From the NCBI RefSeq assembly GCF_022751215.1, contig NZ_JAICDG010000002.1, forward strand, positions 1,798,001 through 1,862,000: DNA of 64,000 nucleotides, in the 5' to 3' direction. This document shows positions 8,423 through 16,286 of the stretch, piece by piece. The notes beneath the pieces were generated by a model that saw only the letters and a program-made list of their open reading frames with translations, was not told the DNA's origin and did not search any database. A program made the translations under genes and the position numbers. Position 1 is the stretch's first letter. Every line of letters begins with the position of its first letter. This DNA comes from Actinomadura terrae. Its GTDB lineage: Bacteria > Actinomycetota > Actinomycetes > Streptosporangiales > Streptosporangiaceae.

Positions 8423-8976
8423 GACGTCCGGGCGGGGTCGTCGCGGCCGGGGAGGTCTTCTCGGTTCTCCTCAAGGAAGCCGGAGATCGCGGCAACGCAT
8501 CCGTCGAGTCCGACGCGGTCGGTCTCCAGCACCAGCGACCGCGGGCAGCGCTCGATCACCTTGAGGTACTGGGTCAGGTAGTGGGCGTGCTCGTCCCGGT
8601 CGCCCGGGTCCTCCCCGCGTTCGGTCAGCCGGCGCACGACGGTCTCGACGCTCGCGGTGCACAGCACCGTGCGCGGCGGTTCTCCCCAGTTCGACCAGAA
8701 GTGCTCCGGAAGGACGGTGAACATCGTCGCCCAGTGCCGGTCGAATACGAGCGTGCCCGGTTCCCGCTGGAGCACCCTTTCGATGCTCGAGCGCGCGAGT
8801 TCGTCGGCCGCCGCGAATCTCCTGTTCCCCCACAACCACGCGATATGGTCACCGAGCGTGTCGCCGAACGGCTTGACCACGCTTCCGCCGGTGAGCCGGG
8901 CCACCTGCCGGGCCAGCGTGCTCTTTCCGCAACCGTCGTGCCCGTCCAGGACGATGATCCGCCCCTCGTTCAGCAT
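8419..8976 (-). CDS. Thymidylate-kinase-like P-loop kinase
   Basis: 185 residues. The Walker A motif DGHDGCGKST (11-20), DRHWATMF in place of the DR-Y/H motif of dTMP kinases, and a late LETDR segment place it in the thymidylate-kinase-like P-loop family. Related small kinases phosphorylate nucleotides or small-molecule hydroxyls. ATG at 8976 gives a seven-base overlap with the upstream gene. Operon partners are a HAD protein and an aldo/keto-reductase-like protein, so it is part of the pathway and unlikely to be the housekeeping dTMP kinase. The substrate is unknown. Confidence 0.8.
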   Translation of the reverse strand: MLNEGRIIVLDGHDGCGKSTLARQVARLTGGSVVKPFGDTLGDHIAWLWGNRRFAAADELARSSIERVLQREPGTLVFDRHWATMFTVLPEHFWSNWGEPPRTVLCTASVETVVRRLTERGEDPGDRDEHAHYLTQYLKVIERCPRSLVLETDRVGLDGCVAAISGFLEENREDLPGRDDPARTS

Positions 8977-9806
8977 CTGCTCACCCCAAGAATCCCGGTG
9001 TCGATGAAGTCGCGCATGATCAGCGAATCCGGATTGAGATTCACGGCCCCACGAATATGCTCCAGGGTGTCGGCGGGATCGTCCGGAGGCAACAACACGG
9101 CGGTCACGCCGGGTGTGTAGAGCGGCAGCCCCAGTCCGAGCGCTGGCAGCGTCATCCCCGCGTCCTTCGCGGCCGCTTCCAACGGTGCCAGCAAGGGAAC
9201 GGCGGCGGGTGGAATGCGCAAGTCCCAGCGCAGGAAGACGGGATTTTTCCCGGTTTCCCGGGCGGCCAGGAAAATCGGGCGCAGCCGATCGAAGCCGAGG
9301 AGATCGGCCTGAATTGACAGGGTCGTGCACCGCCGGTGGTGCGATCCAACATGGTCGCGTCCCGGGATGCCCGGGATATCCGGGACACCTGGGCCGTCGT
9401 CCCAGATCCCGACCGATCCCACGATCCCGTCCGCGATCAGGGCGCGCGCGGTGTCCACCGCGACCGGGTCGCCTCCCGGGAAGAGCAGGTGGTCGAGGAA
9501 GTCGGTGTCCAGGCGCGTCCGGACGTCGTCGGCCGCACGCCGGATGCGCCGTGCGGTCCACCCTCCCCGGTCGGTGAGCCGGACGATGAGCCACGGCCGG
9601 GAGTGCGCGCGGCGGATGTCGCGCAGCAGCCCGCCGAGGCCGGGACGGCGGCCGTCCCCCACGTCGATCAGCGGCGCCCCCGTTGCCGCCGCCGTGGCCT
9701 CGACGAGGTCCATGAGCTGGGGCGACGTGTCGGCGGAACGGGTGGAGGGGGCCTTCGCGAGATCCAGGCCCAGCGCCAGCGCGGAGCCGTCCAGGGAATG
9801 TCGCAT
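8970..9806 (-). CDS. Aldo/keto-reductase-like protein with degenerate active site
   Basis: 278 residues. Fold-level similarity to aldo/keto reductases comes from segment order: LIDVGDGRRPGLGGLLRDIRR where reductases have the IDTAxxYG motif, RTRLDTDFLDHLLFPGGDP for LRxLGxDYIDLxLLHxPD, GIVGSVGIWDD for GKIRAIGVSN, and a late PGVTAVLLPPDDPADTLEHI. The catalytic Tyr and Lys positions are not conserved and the NADPH-binding C-terminal pattern is weak. It is either a redox-dead binding protein or an enzyme with altered chemistry. A TIM-barrel of a different family is possible. It sits between the SDR and the kinase in one operon. Confidence 0.55.
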   Translation of the reverse strand: MRHSLDGSALALGLDLAKAPSTRSADTSPQLMDLVEATAAATGAPLIDVGDGRRPGLGGLLRDIRRAHSRPWLIVRLTDRGGWTARRIRRAADDVRTRLDTDFLDHLLFPGGDPVAVDTARALIADGIVGSVGIWDDGPGVPDIPGIPGRDHVGSHHRRCTTLSIQADLLGFDRLRPIFLAARETGKNPVFLRWDLRIPPAAVPLLAPLEAAAKDAGMTLPALGLGLPLYTPGVTAVLLPPDDPADTLEHIRGAVNLNPDSLIMRDFIDTGILGVSRC

Positions 9807-9818
9807 CAGGCGGCGGCC

Positions 9819-10592
9819 CTAGACATGCTGGAGCCGATCGAGCCCCAGGGCGCCCTGCGGGTCGAGCCGCGCGGGGCGGATCTCGACCTCGCCGACCGCG
9901 ATGTCGGCCGGGGTACGGGTGATGAGCTGCTCGACGAACCGGCCGACGGAGCGGGCCGACATCTTCAGCGGCGAGCCGTCGCCGGGACGGTTCGCGATCG
10001 CCCCCGGCGAGACGAGCACGGCCCGGACGCCGTTGCGCCGCTCCTCCAGCAGCAGCACCTCGACCAGCGCCCTGAGCGTGGACTTCGTCATGCAGTAGGC
10101 GGCGCCGCCCTCGAAGAACCGGGTGCCCGCGTGGCTCCCGACGAACACGTACAGGCCGCCCGCCGCGCGCACCAGCGGCAGCGCCGACTGGGCGATGTGG
10201 AACGGCGCCATCAGGTTCACCGCGACGCTCTCCCGCAGCTCGGGGAGCGGCAGGGACGCGACGGGGTGCAGCCGGCGGACGGCGGCGTTGAGCACGCACG
10301 CGTCCAGCCGGTCGACCCGCTCGCCCACCTCGGCGAGCGCCCTGTCGATGTCGCCCGGGTCGGCGAGGTCGCATTCGATCTCGCCGAGCCAGCTCTCCCC
10401 GGTGAGGGTCCGGTTCAGCGAGAGCACGTTCCAGCCGGAGTCGCGCAGGGCCTCGGCGATGCCGCGCCCGGTGCCGCGATTCGTCCCCGTGACGAGGGCG
10501 GTTGGAGTTCTGGTGGCCTCTGCCTCTTCTGTCGGATTTGTCTGTTGAGTCGGTTCGATGGGCGGCTCTGAAGCGGGAGTCCGGAAATTCAC
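9819..10592 (-). CDS. Short-chain dehydrogenase/reductase
   Basis: 257 residues, GTG start at 10592 with GGAAGG upstream. The cofactor motif is TGTNRGTGRGI, the structural NAA appears in VLNAAVRR, Ser lies in FVGSHAG and the catalytic pair is YCMTK. Residues 1-30 form a Pro/Thr/Glu-rich extension not usual for the family. The C-terminal IRPARLDPQG is typical of classical SDRs. It is the first gene of the leftward operon, transcribed from the 420-base divergent control region. It probably reduces a keto or aldehyde group in the pathway. Confidence 0.85.
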   Translation of the reverse strand: MNFRTPASEPPIEPTQQTNPTEEAEATRTPTALVTGTNRGTGRGIAEALRDSGWNVLSLNRTLTGESWLGEIECDLADPGDIDRALAEVGERVDRLDACVLNAAVRRLHPVASLPLPELRESVAVNLMAPFHIAQSALPLVRAAGGLYVFVGSHAGTRFFEGGAAYCMTKSTLRALVEVLLLEERRNGVRAVLVSPGAIANRPGDGSPLKMSARSVGRFVEQLITRTPADIAVGEVEIRPARLDPQGALGLDRLQHV

Positions 10593-11013
10593 AGGCCTTC
10601 CACCCCGGCCTGCCGGACCGGGAGCAGGGTGTCCAGCATTGGAAACTCCTTACGCGCCTACTTCTTGTGCTTCACGTGGGGACCCTGAATGCGGCCACGA
10701 TATGCACTGCCATCTCGCCTGGGAGCTGAGTTCGGCGTGCGGTGCCCCGGGAATTCATTAGGTATTTGATGATCAGCTTGAATGTGGCGGGCTTGAGTTG
10801 TCAAGATCATGTCTTCCGGAGCGGCTGTCCACATCCGGCCATGGACACCACTTGTCAGGGCGTCCATGCCTATCTGTTAGTAGATATAGGTGACCGATCG
10901 GGCCGGACTTCGGATCGCGCTCCCACTCGGGGAATTAGTATCGGTCGCGGGGCGGGGGCCCTGGAAGGGGGGAAAGAACCAGCGCTCGACAAGGCGGGTC
11001 ACCGTCGCCAGTC
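10593..11013. promoter_or_regulatory. Divergent control region of the two main biosynthetic operons
   Basis: A gene-free gap of 421 bases, clearly more AT-rich than its surroundings, separates the leftward lipid operon from the rightward operon. Two inverted repeats are visible: CTTGA-GTTG-TCAAG at 10792-10805 and TATCT-GTTAGT-AGATA at 10871-10886. Both operons must start here. The NarL-type regulator encoded in the locus is a reasonable candidate to bind one of the repeats. I see no coding signal in either direction. Confidence 0.6.
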
Positions 11014-12681
11014 ATGCCGACATACAGGAACATGATGCTTCTTGCTCCCAGCTACCTGCGTGAACTGCTCGGCAAGGCGTTTGCGCACATCGACGTTCCG
11101 GCCGAGCACGCCGTCGTCCTGGAGGGCTCCATTGCCGAAGGGTTCGGCAACGACGCCTCCGACATCGACTACCTGGTAATAACACCGGGCGATCGCATCC
11201 AGCCGACCATGCCGACGATCCTTTTCATCGACGGCCGCCGAGTCGAGGTGCGGATGCGTTCGGCGGAACAGATACGCGCGCAACTGGACACGCTGCGGAC
11301 GACCGCGGCCCGCGACGTCGGCCGCGTCTCCGACGACCTGCTCAACCGCTGCCAGCGGTTCGTCAACTGCTATCCGCTGGTGAACGAGCCGTTCATCGAG
11401 CGGTTGCGGGAGCCGCTGCCGCCCGCGGAACTCCAGGACATCACCGCGCGTTGGTTCGAGCACCAGACGCGGCCCGCCTACGGGTTCGCCGCGGCCATGC
11501 GGCTGCTCGGCGAGCCCCGCTACGCCGAGCTGGCCGAGCGCACGGCGCTCGCGCGCGCCGCCAAGTCCTGGCTGAGCCGCCAGGGGGAGACCTATCTCGA
11601 CTTCAAGTGGCTGTCACCGCAGTTCGCGCGGGCGCCGGGCGGCGCCGAGGTCGCGGCGGAGTACGGCGAGCTGATCGCGGGGACGCCGTCCCCGCAGGCC
11701 GTGGGCGGGTTCCTCACGCGGCTCGGGCTCGGCGCCGACGCTCGGCTCGACCGGCTCGAACTGCGCCGGCGGCGCGGGGTGACGACCTGGCAGCTCGGAT
11801 CGCGCGTGCACGTCGTCCGGGGCCGCGCCGAGATCTTCGCGCTGAGCGACCGCGCCGCGCGGGTGTGGCGGTCGCTGCCGTTCGGCGTCCCGCTGGAACG
11901 TGCCCTCGCCCAGGGCCCCGGCGTGACCGGGCCGCTGATCGCCTTCTTCCACCGGCTCGGCCTGGTCGAGCTGCGCTGGCGCGGGGGGCCGGTGCTGCCC
12001 GGCTGCGGCTCGCACACGCCGACGCCCGCGACCGTCCTGCCGCTCCTGGCGCTGGACGGGCTGCTGCTCGTCGACGGCGACCGCGGCACCGACGTCACCG
12101 GCGACGTCGCGCTCGCCCCCACGCCCGCCCGGCGCTTCGCCGCCTGCGGGATGGCGCTGATCTGGGGCAACCTCGGTGTCGAGAACGCCCGCGAGGACCT
12201 CGTCGGCGCCATCGGGCTCGACCAGGAGGGCACCGCGACGGCGGCGTCCCTGCGGATGGTGCGCAGCGCCTGCCAGTCGGTGATCGCCGCGTACGGCGTC
12301 GATCCGCAGCCGCCCATCGAGGAGGCGCCGCTGGTCGTCGCCCGGATGCCGCACGTCGATCCCGCCGTCGCGGCGCGCGCGGTCGAGCTGTCCGCGTTCC
12401 TGCTCCGGCACGGGTTCGGCGCGCTCCCCGGCGGGATCGGCGAGCTGGACGAGTTCACGCTGCTCGTCCGTCGGGCGACGCGCTGCGAGTTCCCCTCGAC
12501 GTTCGTGTCCGCCGAGGGGTGGGGCAGCACGCTCGACATCGGCTACGACTGGGTCAGGCTCGGCGCCTACCTCGACTCCGCGTTCCCCGTGGAGGAGGCC
12601 CGCGACCTGCTGGCCTCGGGGGGCGCGCAGCCCGCCACGAGAGCCGAGGGGGCCCCGGCCGCCGCCGGATCGGCGCGATGA
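11014..12681 (+). CDS. Nucleotidyltransferase fused to a PqqD-like domain
   Basis: 555 residues. The N-terminal domain has the minimal nucleotidyltransferase pattern LEGSIAEGFGNDASDIDYLVI (about 37-57), with Gly-Ser and the metal-binding Asp50/Asp52, then a helical region. Residues about 245-325 (from TTWQLGSRVHVV through EIFALSDRAARVWRSL to LGLVELRW) follow the PqqD/RRE pattern: short beta strands, then L-D-A-A-VW-L and a winged-helix end. The C-terminal 230 residues are unknown. PqqD-like domains bind peptide substrates in RiPP pathways. A domain of this kind joined to a nucleotidyltransferase in a locus with YcaO is striking. The start could be ATG 11014 or 11032; the latter has a better AGGAA. 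It is first in the rightward operon. Confidence 0.7.
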   Translation: MPTYRNMMLLAPSYLRELLGKAFAHIDVPAEHAVVLEGSIAEGFGNDASDIDYLVITPGDRIQPTMPTILFIDGRRVEVRMRSAEQIRAQLDTLRTTAARDVGRVSDDLLNRCQRFVNCYPLVNEPFIERLREPLPPAELQDITARWFEHQTRPAYGFAAAMRLLGEPRYAELAERTALARAAKSWLSRQGETYLDFKWLSPQFARAPGGAEVAAEYGELIAGTPSPQAVGGFLTRLGLGADARLDRLELRRRRGVTTWQLGSRVHVVRGRAEIFALSDRAARVWRSLPFGVPLERALAQGPGVTGPLIAFFHRLGLVELRWRGGPVLPGCGSHTPTPATVLPLLALDGLLLVDGDRGTDVTGDVALAPTPARRFAACGMALIWGNLGVENAREDLVGAIGLDQEGTATAASLRMVRSACQSVIAAYGVDPQPPIEEAPLVVARMPHVDPAVAARAVELSAFLLRHGFGALPGGIGELDEFTLLVRRATRCEFPSTFVSAEGWGSTLDIGYDWVRLGAYLDSAFPVEEARDLLASGGAQPATRAEGAPAAAGSAR

Positions 12682-13529
12682 CCGCCGCCCCGGTGGACGC
12701 CCCCCGCGCGCGCCGGACGGGTGTCCCCTCGCCCGGCCAGGGCCTGGTCGCGGCGGCCGTCTTCGCCGTGGCCCACCTGTACTACGGGCGGGGCGACGTG
12801 CGGCCGTCGCTCGTCGCGGGCACGCTGACGTTCGTCCTGCTGATGGTCCAGCTGCGGCTGGTGGACGACCTCGACGACCTCGACCGCGATCTGGCCGCCG
12901 CCGGAGCACCCGCGGCGTCCGTCGCGTCGAAGCGCCGGAGCCTGTGGTGCGCGCTCGCGGCCGTGGTCGTCGCGACCGCCGCCCTCAACGCGGTGTGGCC
13001 CCCGGCCCTCGCCGCGTGCGCGGCGATGACGGTGCTCGCCGTGCTCACGCCGAAGGTGAAGCGGTTCGTGCTGCGGAGCCGCCTCGTCCTGTTCGTCCTG
13101 TACGAGAGCGCACCGGCGCTCGCCGTCCTCTACACCTATGTGAGCTGGCGCGCGGCCGGGGACCGGGGCGTTCCCGCCGCGCGCGCGGCGGGCGTCGTCG
13201 CCCTGCTCTGGGTCGGCTACGAGTTCTGGAAGTTCTCGCGCAAGCACGGCATGCCGGTCTTCCAGCCGTACGACCTGTCCGTCGCCGGGGTGCGCCGCGT
13301 CCTGTACGCGCTGCTCGCGGCGGGACCGGCGGCGGCGCTGCTCGCCGTCTACGGCATGCCCGGGGCCGCGCTGGCGCTCCCCGCGCTCGTGACCCTGCTG
13401 TCGGTCGCGCTCGCCGCCCTCGTCACCGCGGACCGGCCAGCGCGCCGCGCCCGGCCCCCGTCCTGGGGCGGGCTCGTGTTCCTCGGCGGCCTGGCCACGT
13501 CCCTTTTCGTCGCGACCCTCGTTTCCTGA
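12678..13529 (+). CDS. UbiA-like polytopic membrane protein
   Basis: 283 residues with about eight hydrophobic helices. The first loop carries LVDDLDDLDRDL, resembling the Asp-rich prenyl-diphosphate motif of UbiA-type prenyltransferases; a second, weaker polar site is GYEFWKFSRKHGM. The fold is likely UbiA-like, but the second Asp-rich motif is not evident, so activity is uncertain. Its ATG overlaps the nucleotidyltransferase stop (ATGA). It could prenylate or anchor an intermediate at the membrane. Confidence 0.6.
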   Translation: MTAAPVDAPRARRTGVPSPGQGLVAAAVFAVAHLYYGRGDVRPSLVAGTLTFVLLMVQLRLVDDLDDLDRDLAAAGAPAASVASKRRSLWCALAAVVVATAALNAVWPPALAACAAMTVLAVLTPKVKRFVLRSRLVLFVLYESAPALAVLYTYVSWRAAGDRGVPAARAAGVVALLWVGYEFWKFSRKHGMPVFQPYDLSVAGVRRVLYALLAAGPAAALLAVYGMPGAALALPALVTLLSVALAALVTADRPARRARPPSWGGLVFLGGLATSLFVATLVS

Positions 13530-13541
13530 GTGGAGAGCCGG

Positions 13542-16286
13542 ATGCACCTGCTGACCGAGAAGAGCCCGCCGGACGCGATGACCGCGTGGGCCGGCGGGAA
13601 GGCCGCGAACCTGCACGCGCTCACCGCCCACGGCTTCGACGTCCCGGCCTGGACGGCGCTCGGCGCCGACGTGTTCGAGCACGTCATGGAGCGGAGCGGG
13701 CTGCGCGAGGACGTCGCGGGCCTGCTCGCCGACCCCGCGCCCGCCGAGCTGGAGAAGGCGGCGCGGCACGTCGCGGCGCGGCTGGAGTCGATGCCGCTCG
13801 GGGACGACGTCCTCGCCCTCGTCGAGGCCGCCTACGACCGGGTGGGGGGCGGCGACGTCGCGGTCCGGTCGTCGGGGGTGGAGGAGGACTCGGCGGCCCA
13901 CTCGTTCGCGGGCCAGTTCTCCAGCTACCTCCACGTCGAGGGGCTGGAGGAGGTCGTCGCCGCCGTCCGGCGGTGCTGGGCGTCGGCCTACTCGGCGCGG
14001 GCGATGACCTACCGGCTCTCGCACGGGCTGCCCGCCGCGTCCGCCGCCATGGCCGTGATCGTGCAGCGGATGGTCCCGGCCGAGGTCAGCGGCGTCATGT
14101 TCACCACGAACCCGGCGAGCGGCGACCCGGACGAGACCGTCGTGAGCTGCGTCCACGGCCTCGGCGAGGGGCTGGTCTCCGGGGCCGTCGACGCCGACAC
14201 GGTCACGCTGCGCTCGCTCGACCACGCGATCGTGGACGTCGTGGTGGGGGAGAAGGCCGAGCGGTACGACCGCGACCCCGCCGGTTCGGGATGCCTGGTC
14301 ACCGAGGTACCCGAGGCGGCCAGGAAGGAGCTGGCGGTCGACGAGCCGATGCTGTGGCGGCTCGTCGAGCTCGGCCGCCGGATGGAGGAGGCGCTCGGCG
14401 GTCCCCAGGACGTCGAGTGGGCCGTGGCCGACGGGCGCCCGCTCGTGCTCCAGAGCCGTCCGATCACGACGCTGCCCGAGCGCCCGCTCCCCGACCCCCG
14501 GCACCGCGTCTGGGACAACTCCAACATCATCGAGAGCTATGCGGGCGTCACCTCGCCGCTGACCTTCACCTTCGCCCGCCACGTCTACTACCGGGCCCAC
14601 CTGGAGTACTGCCGCATGCTGGGCATCCGCGGCGCGCGGCTGGCGGAGATGAACGAGTGGCTGCCGACGATGCTCGGCTACTTCCACGGCCGCGTGTACT
14701 ACAACCTGTTCAACTGGTACCGGACGATGCGCCTGGTGCCGTTCTACCGGCTCAACCAGGGCGCGCTGGAGACGTCGATGGGGCTCACCGAGTCGCTCGA
14801 CGCCGCCGTCGCGGAGGACCTGCGCCCCTGCACGCCGGGCTCGCCGGCCGCCGAGGCGCTGGTCAACGCGCGGATTCTGGTCAACTACGTCCGGCGCGTC
14901 CTGACCAACCCGCGCGAGGTCGACGCGTTCGTCGCCCACTTCGACCGGACGTTCCGCCACCTGGACGGCCTCGACTACACCCGGCTCCCGGCCGGCGAGG
15001 CGTACCGGCTCTTCCAGGAGTTCGACCGGAAGATCATGCCGCGCTGGGGGCCGATGGTCGTCCTGGAGCTGGTCATCCTCACCTCGTTCGCGACCCTGCG
15101 CGAGTGCACCGGCCGCTGGCTGCCGGACGCGCCGGCCTGGTTCCTGTGGAGCGCGGTGAGCCCGGGCGACCAGATCGAGTCCGCCGCGCCCGCGCGTGCG
15201 CTGGGCCGCCTGGTCGAGCGGTTCAAGGCCGACCCGCGCCACGAGCGCGCGCTGCGGGACGCGGCGACGATGGACGAGCTGTACGCCGCGCTCCGCGACG
15301 CGGACGGCGGCGGCCTCGCCGCGGACATCGACGCCTACATCGACGAGTACGGCTACCGCAGCCTGAACGAGCTGAAGCTGGAGGAGCCGGACCTGCGGCA
15401 GGACCCGTCCGTGCTGCTGGAGATGCTCCGGGTCGGGCTGGTCGCCGAGGGGCACCAGGCGGCCGGGCCGTCGTCCGCCGAGGCCGACGCCTACGTCGAC
15501 GAACGGCTGAGCGGCGCGCGCAAGTTCGTCTACAAGCTCGTCCGGGGCAAGGTCCGCCGCTCGCTGGAGGCCAGGGAGCGGGTCCGCTTCTGCCGGACGA
15601 GGGCGTTCGGGCTGGTCCGCCGCATGATGCTGGCGATCGGCGCGGACCTGGCGCGGTCGGGCATGATCGGCTCGGCGCGGGACGTCTTCCTGCTCAGGCT
15701 CGACGAGGTCGCCGCGTGCCTCGACGGCACCTACTCGCACGGCGACCTGCGTCCGCTGATCGAGCTGCGCAAGGCGGAGCTGGAGCGGTTCGGCGCGCTC
15801 GACGCGCCCGCCCGGTTCACGACGACGGGCCTCATCTACGACCGGCGGGGGCTTACGGCGGGCGGCTGGGTGCGTCCCGGCGCGGACGGGCACGACGGGC
15901 GGGACGGCGCGGTCGAGCCCGGCCACCGGTTCGAGGGCACGCCGTGCAGTCCCGGAACGGCGGAGGGGGAGGCGCGGGTGGTCGAGCGTCCGCAGGACGC
16001 GGCCGGCGGGGTCATCGTCACCTACCGCACCGACCCCGGCTGGATCTCGGCCCTGCCCGCCGCCAAGGCGCTGCTCATCGAGCGCGGCAGCCCGCTCACC
16101 CACATCGCGATCGTGGCGCGCGAGCTGGGGGTCCCGGCGATCGTCCAGATCAAGGACGTCACCCGGAAGGTGCGCGACGGCATGCGGCTGCGCGTCGACG
16201 GCACGACCGGGACGGCGACGGTGACCGCCGCCGCCCCCGCCCCTGCCGCCGCCGCTCCGGCGGATGCCGAGGGAGGGGGGACATGA
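13542..16286 (+). CDS. Phosphohistidine dikinase of rifampin-phosphotransferase / PEP-synthase type
   Basis: 914 residues from ATG 13542, which has GGAGAG just upstream (GTG 13530 is the alternative). The N-terminal ATP-grasp part (about 1-320) shows AGGKAANLHAL, VAVRSSGVEEDS, GQFSSYL, GVMFTTNPASGDPD and LQSRPITTLPE. A middle region of about 450 residues binds the acceptor in relatives. The C-terminal swivel domain contains ERGSPLTHIAIVAREL with the phosphorylated His854, then PAIVQIKD. The order ATP domain, acceptor domain, His domain without a PEP-binding barrel equals rifampin phosphotransferase. It thus probably moves the beta-phosphate of ATP to a hydroxyl of a small molecule, either as a biosynthetic step or as self-protection. 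It is coupled to the next gene by ATGA. Confidence 0.8.
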   Translation: MHLLTEKSPPDAMTAWAGGKAANLHALTAHGFDVPAWTALGADVFEHVMERSGLREDVAGLLADPAPAELEKAARHVAARLESMPLGDDVLALVEAAYDRVGGGDVAVRSSGVEEDSAAHSFAGQFSSYLHVEGLEEVVAAVRRCWASAYSARAMTYRLSHGLPAASAAMAVIVQRMVPAEVSGVMFTTNPASGDPDETVVSCVHGLGEGLVSGAVDADTVTLRSLDHAIVDVVVGEKAERYDRDPAGSGCLVTEVPEAARKELAVDEPMLWRLVELGRRMEEALGGPQDVEWAVADGRPLVLQSRPITTLPERPLPDPRHRVWDNSNIIESYAGVTSPLTFTFARHVYYRAHLEYCRMLGIRGARLAEMNEWLPTMLGYFHGRVYYNLFNWYRTMRLVPFYRLNQGALETSMGLTESLDAAVAEDLRPCTPGSPAAEALVNARILVNYVRRVLTNPREVDAFVAHFDRTFRHLDGLDYTRLPAGEAYRLFQEFDRKIMPRWGPMVVLELVILTSFATLRECTGRWLPDAPAWFLWSAVSPGDQIESAAPARALGRLVERFKADPRHERALRDAATMDELYAALRDADGGGLAADIDAYIDEYGYRSLNELKLEEPDLRQDPSVLLEMLRVGLVAEGHQAAGPSSAEADAYVDERLSGARKFVYKLVRGKVRRSLEARERVRFCRTRAFGLVRRMMLAIGADLARSGMIGSARDVFLLRLDEVAACLDGTYSHGDLRPLIELRKAELERFGALDAPARFTTTGLIYDRRGLTAGGWVRPGADGHDGRDGAVEPGHRFEGTPCSPGTAEGEARVVERPQDAAGGVIVTYRTDPGWISALPAAKALLIERGSPLTHIAIVARELGVPAIVQIKDVTRKVRDGMRLRVDGTTGTATVTAAAPAPAAAAPADAEGGGT

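Noticed and set aside
8970..9806. Initial reading of this gene as proline dehydrogenase
   Set aside because: No proline dehydrogenase motifs; the order of segments fits an aldo/keto-reductase-like barrel better.
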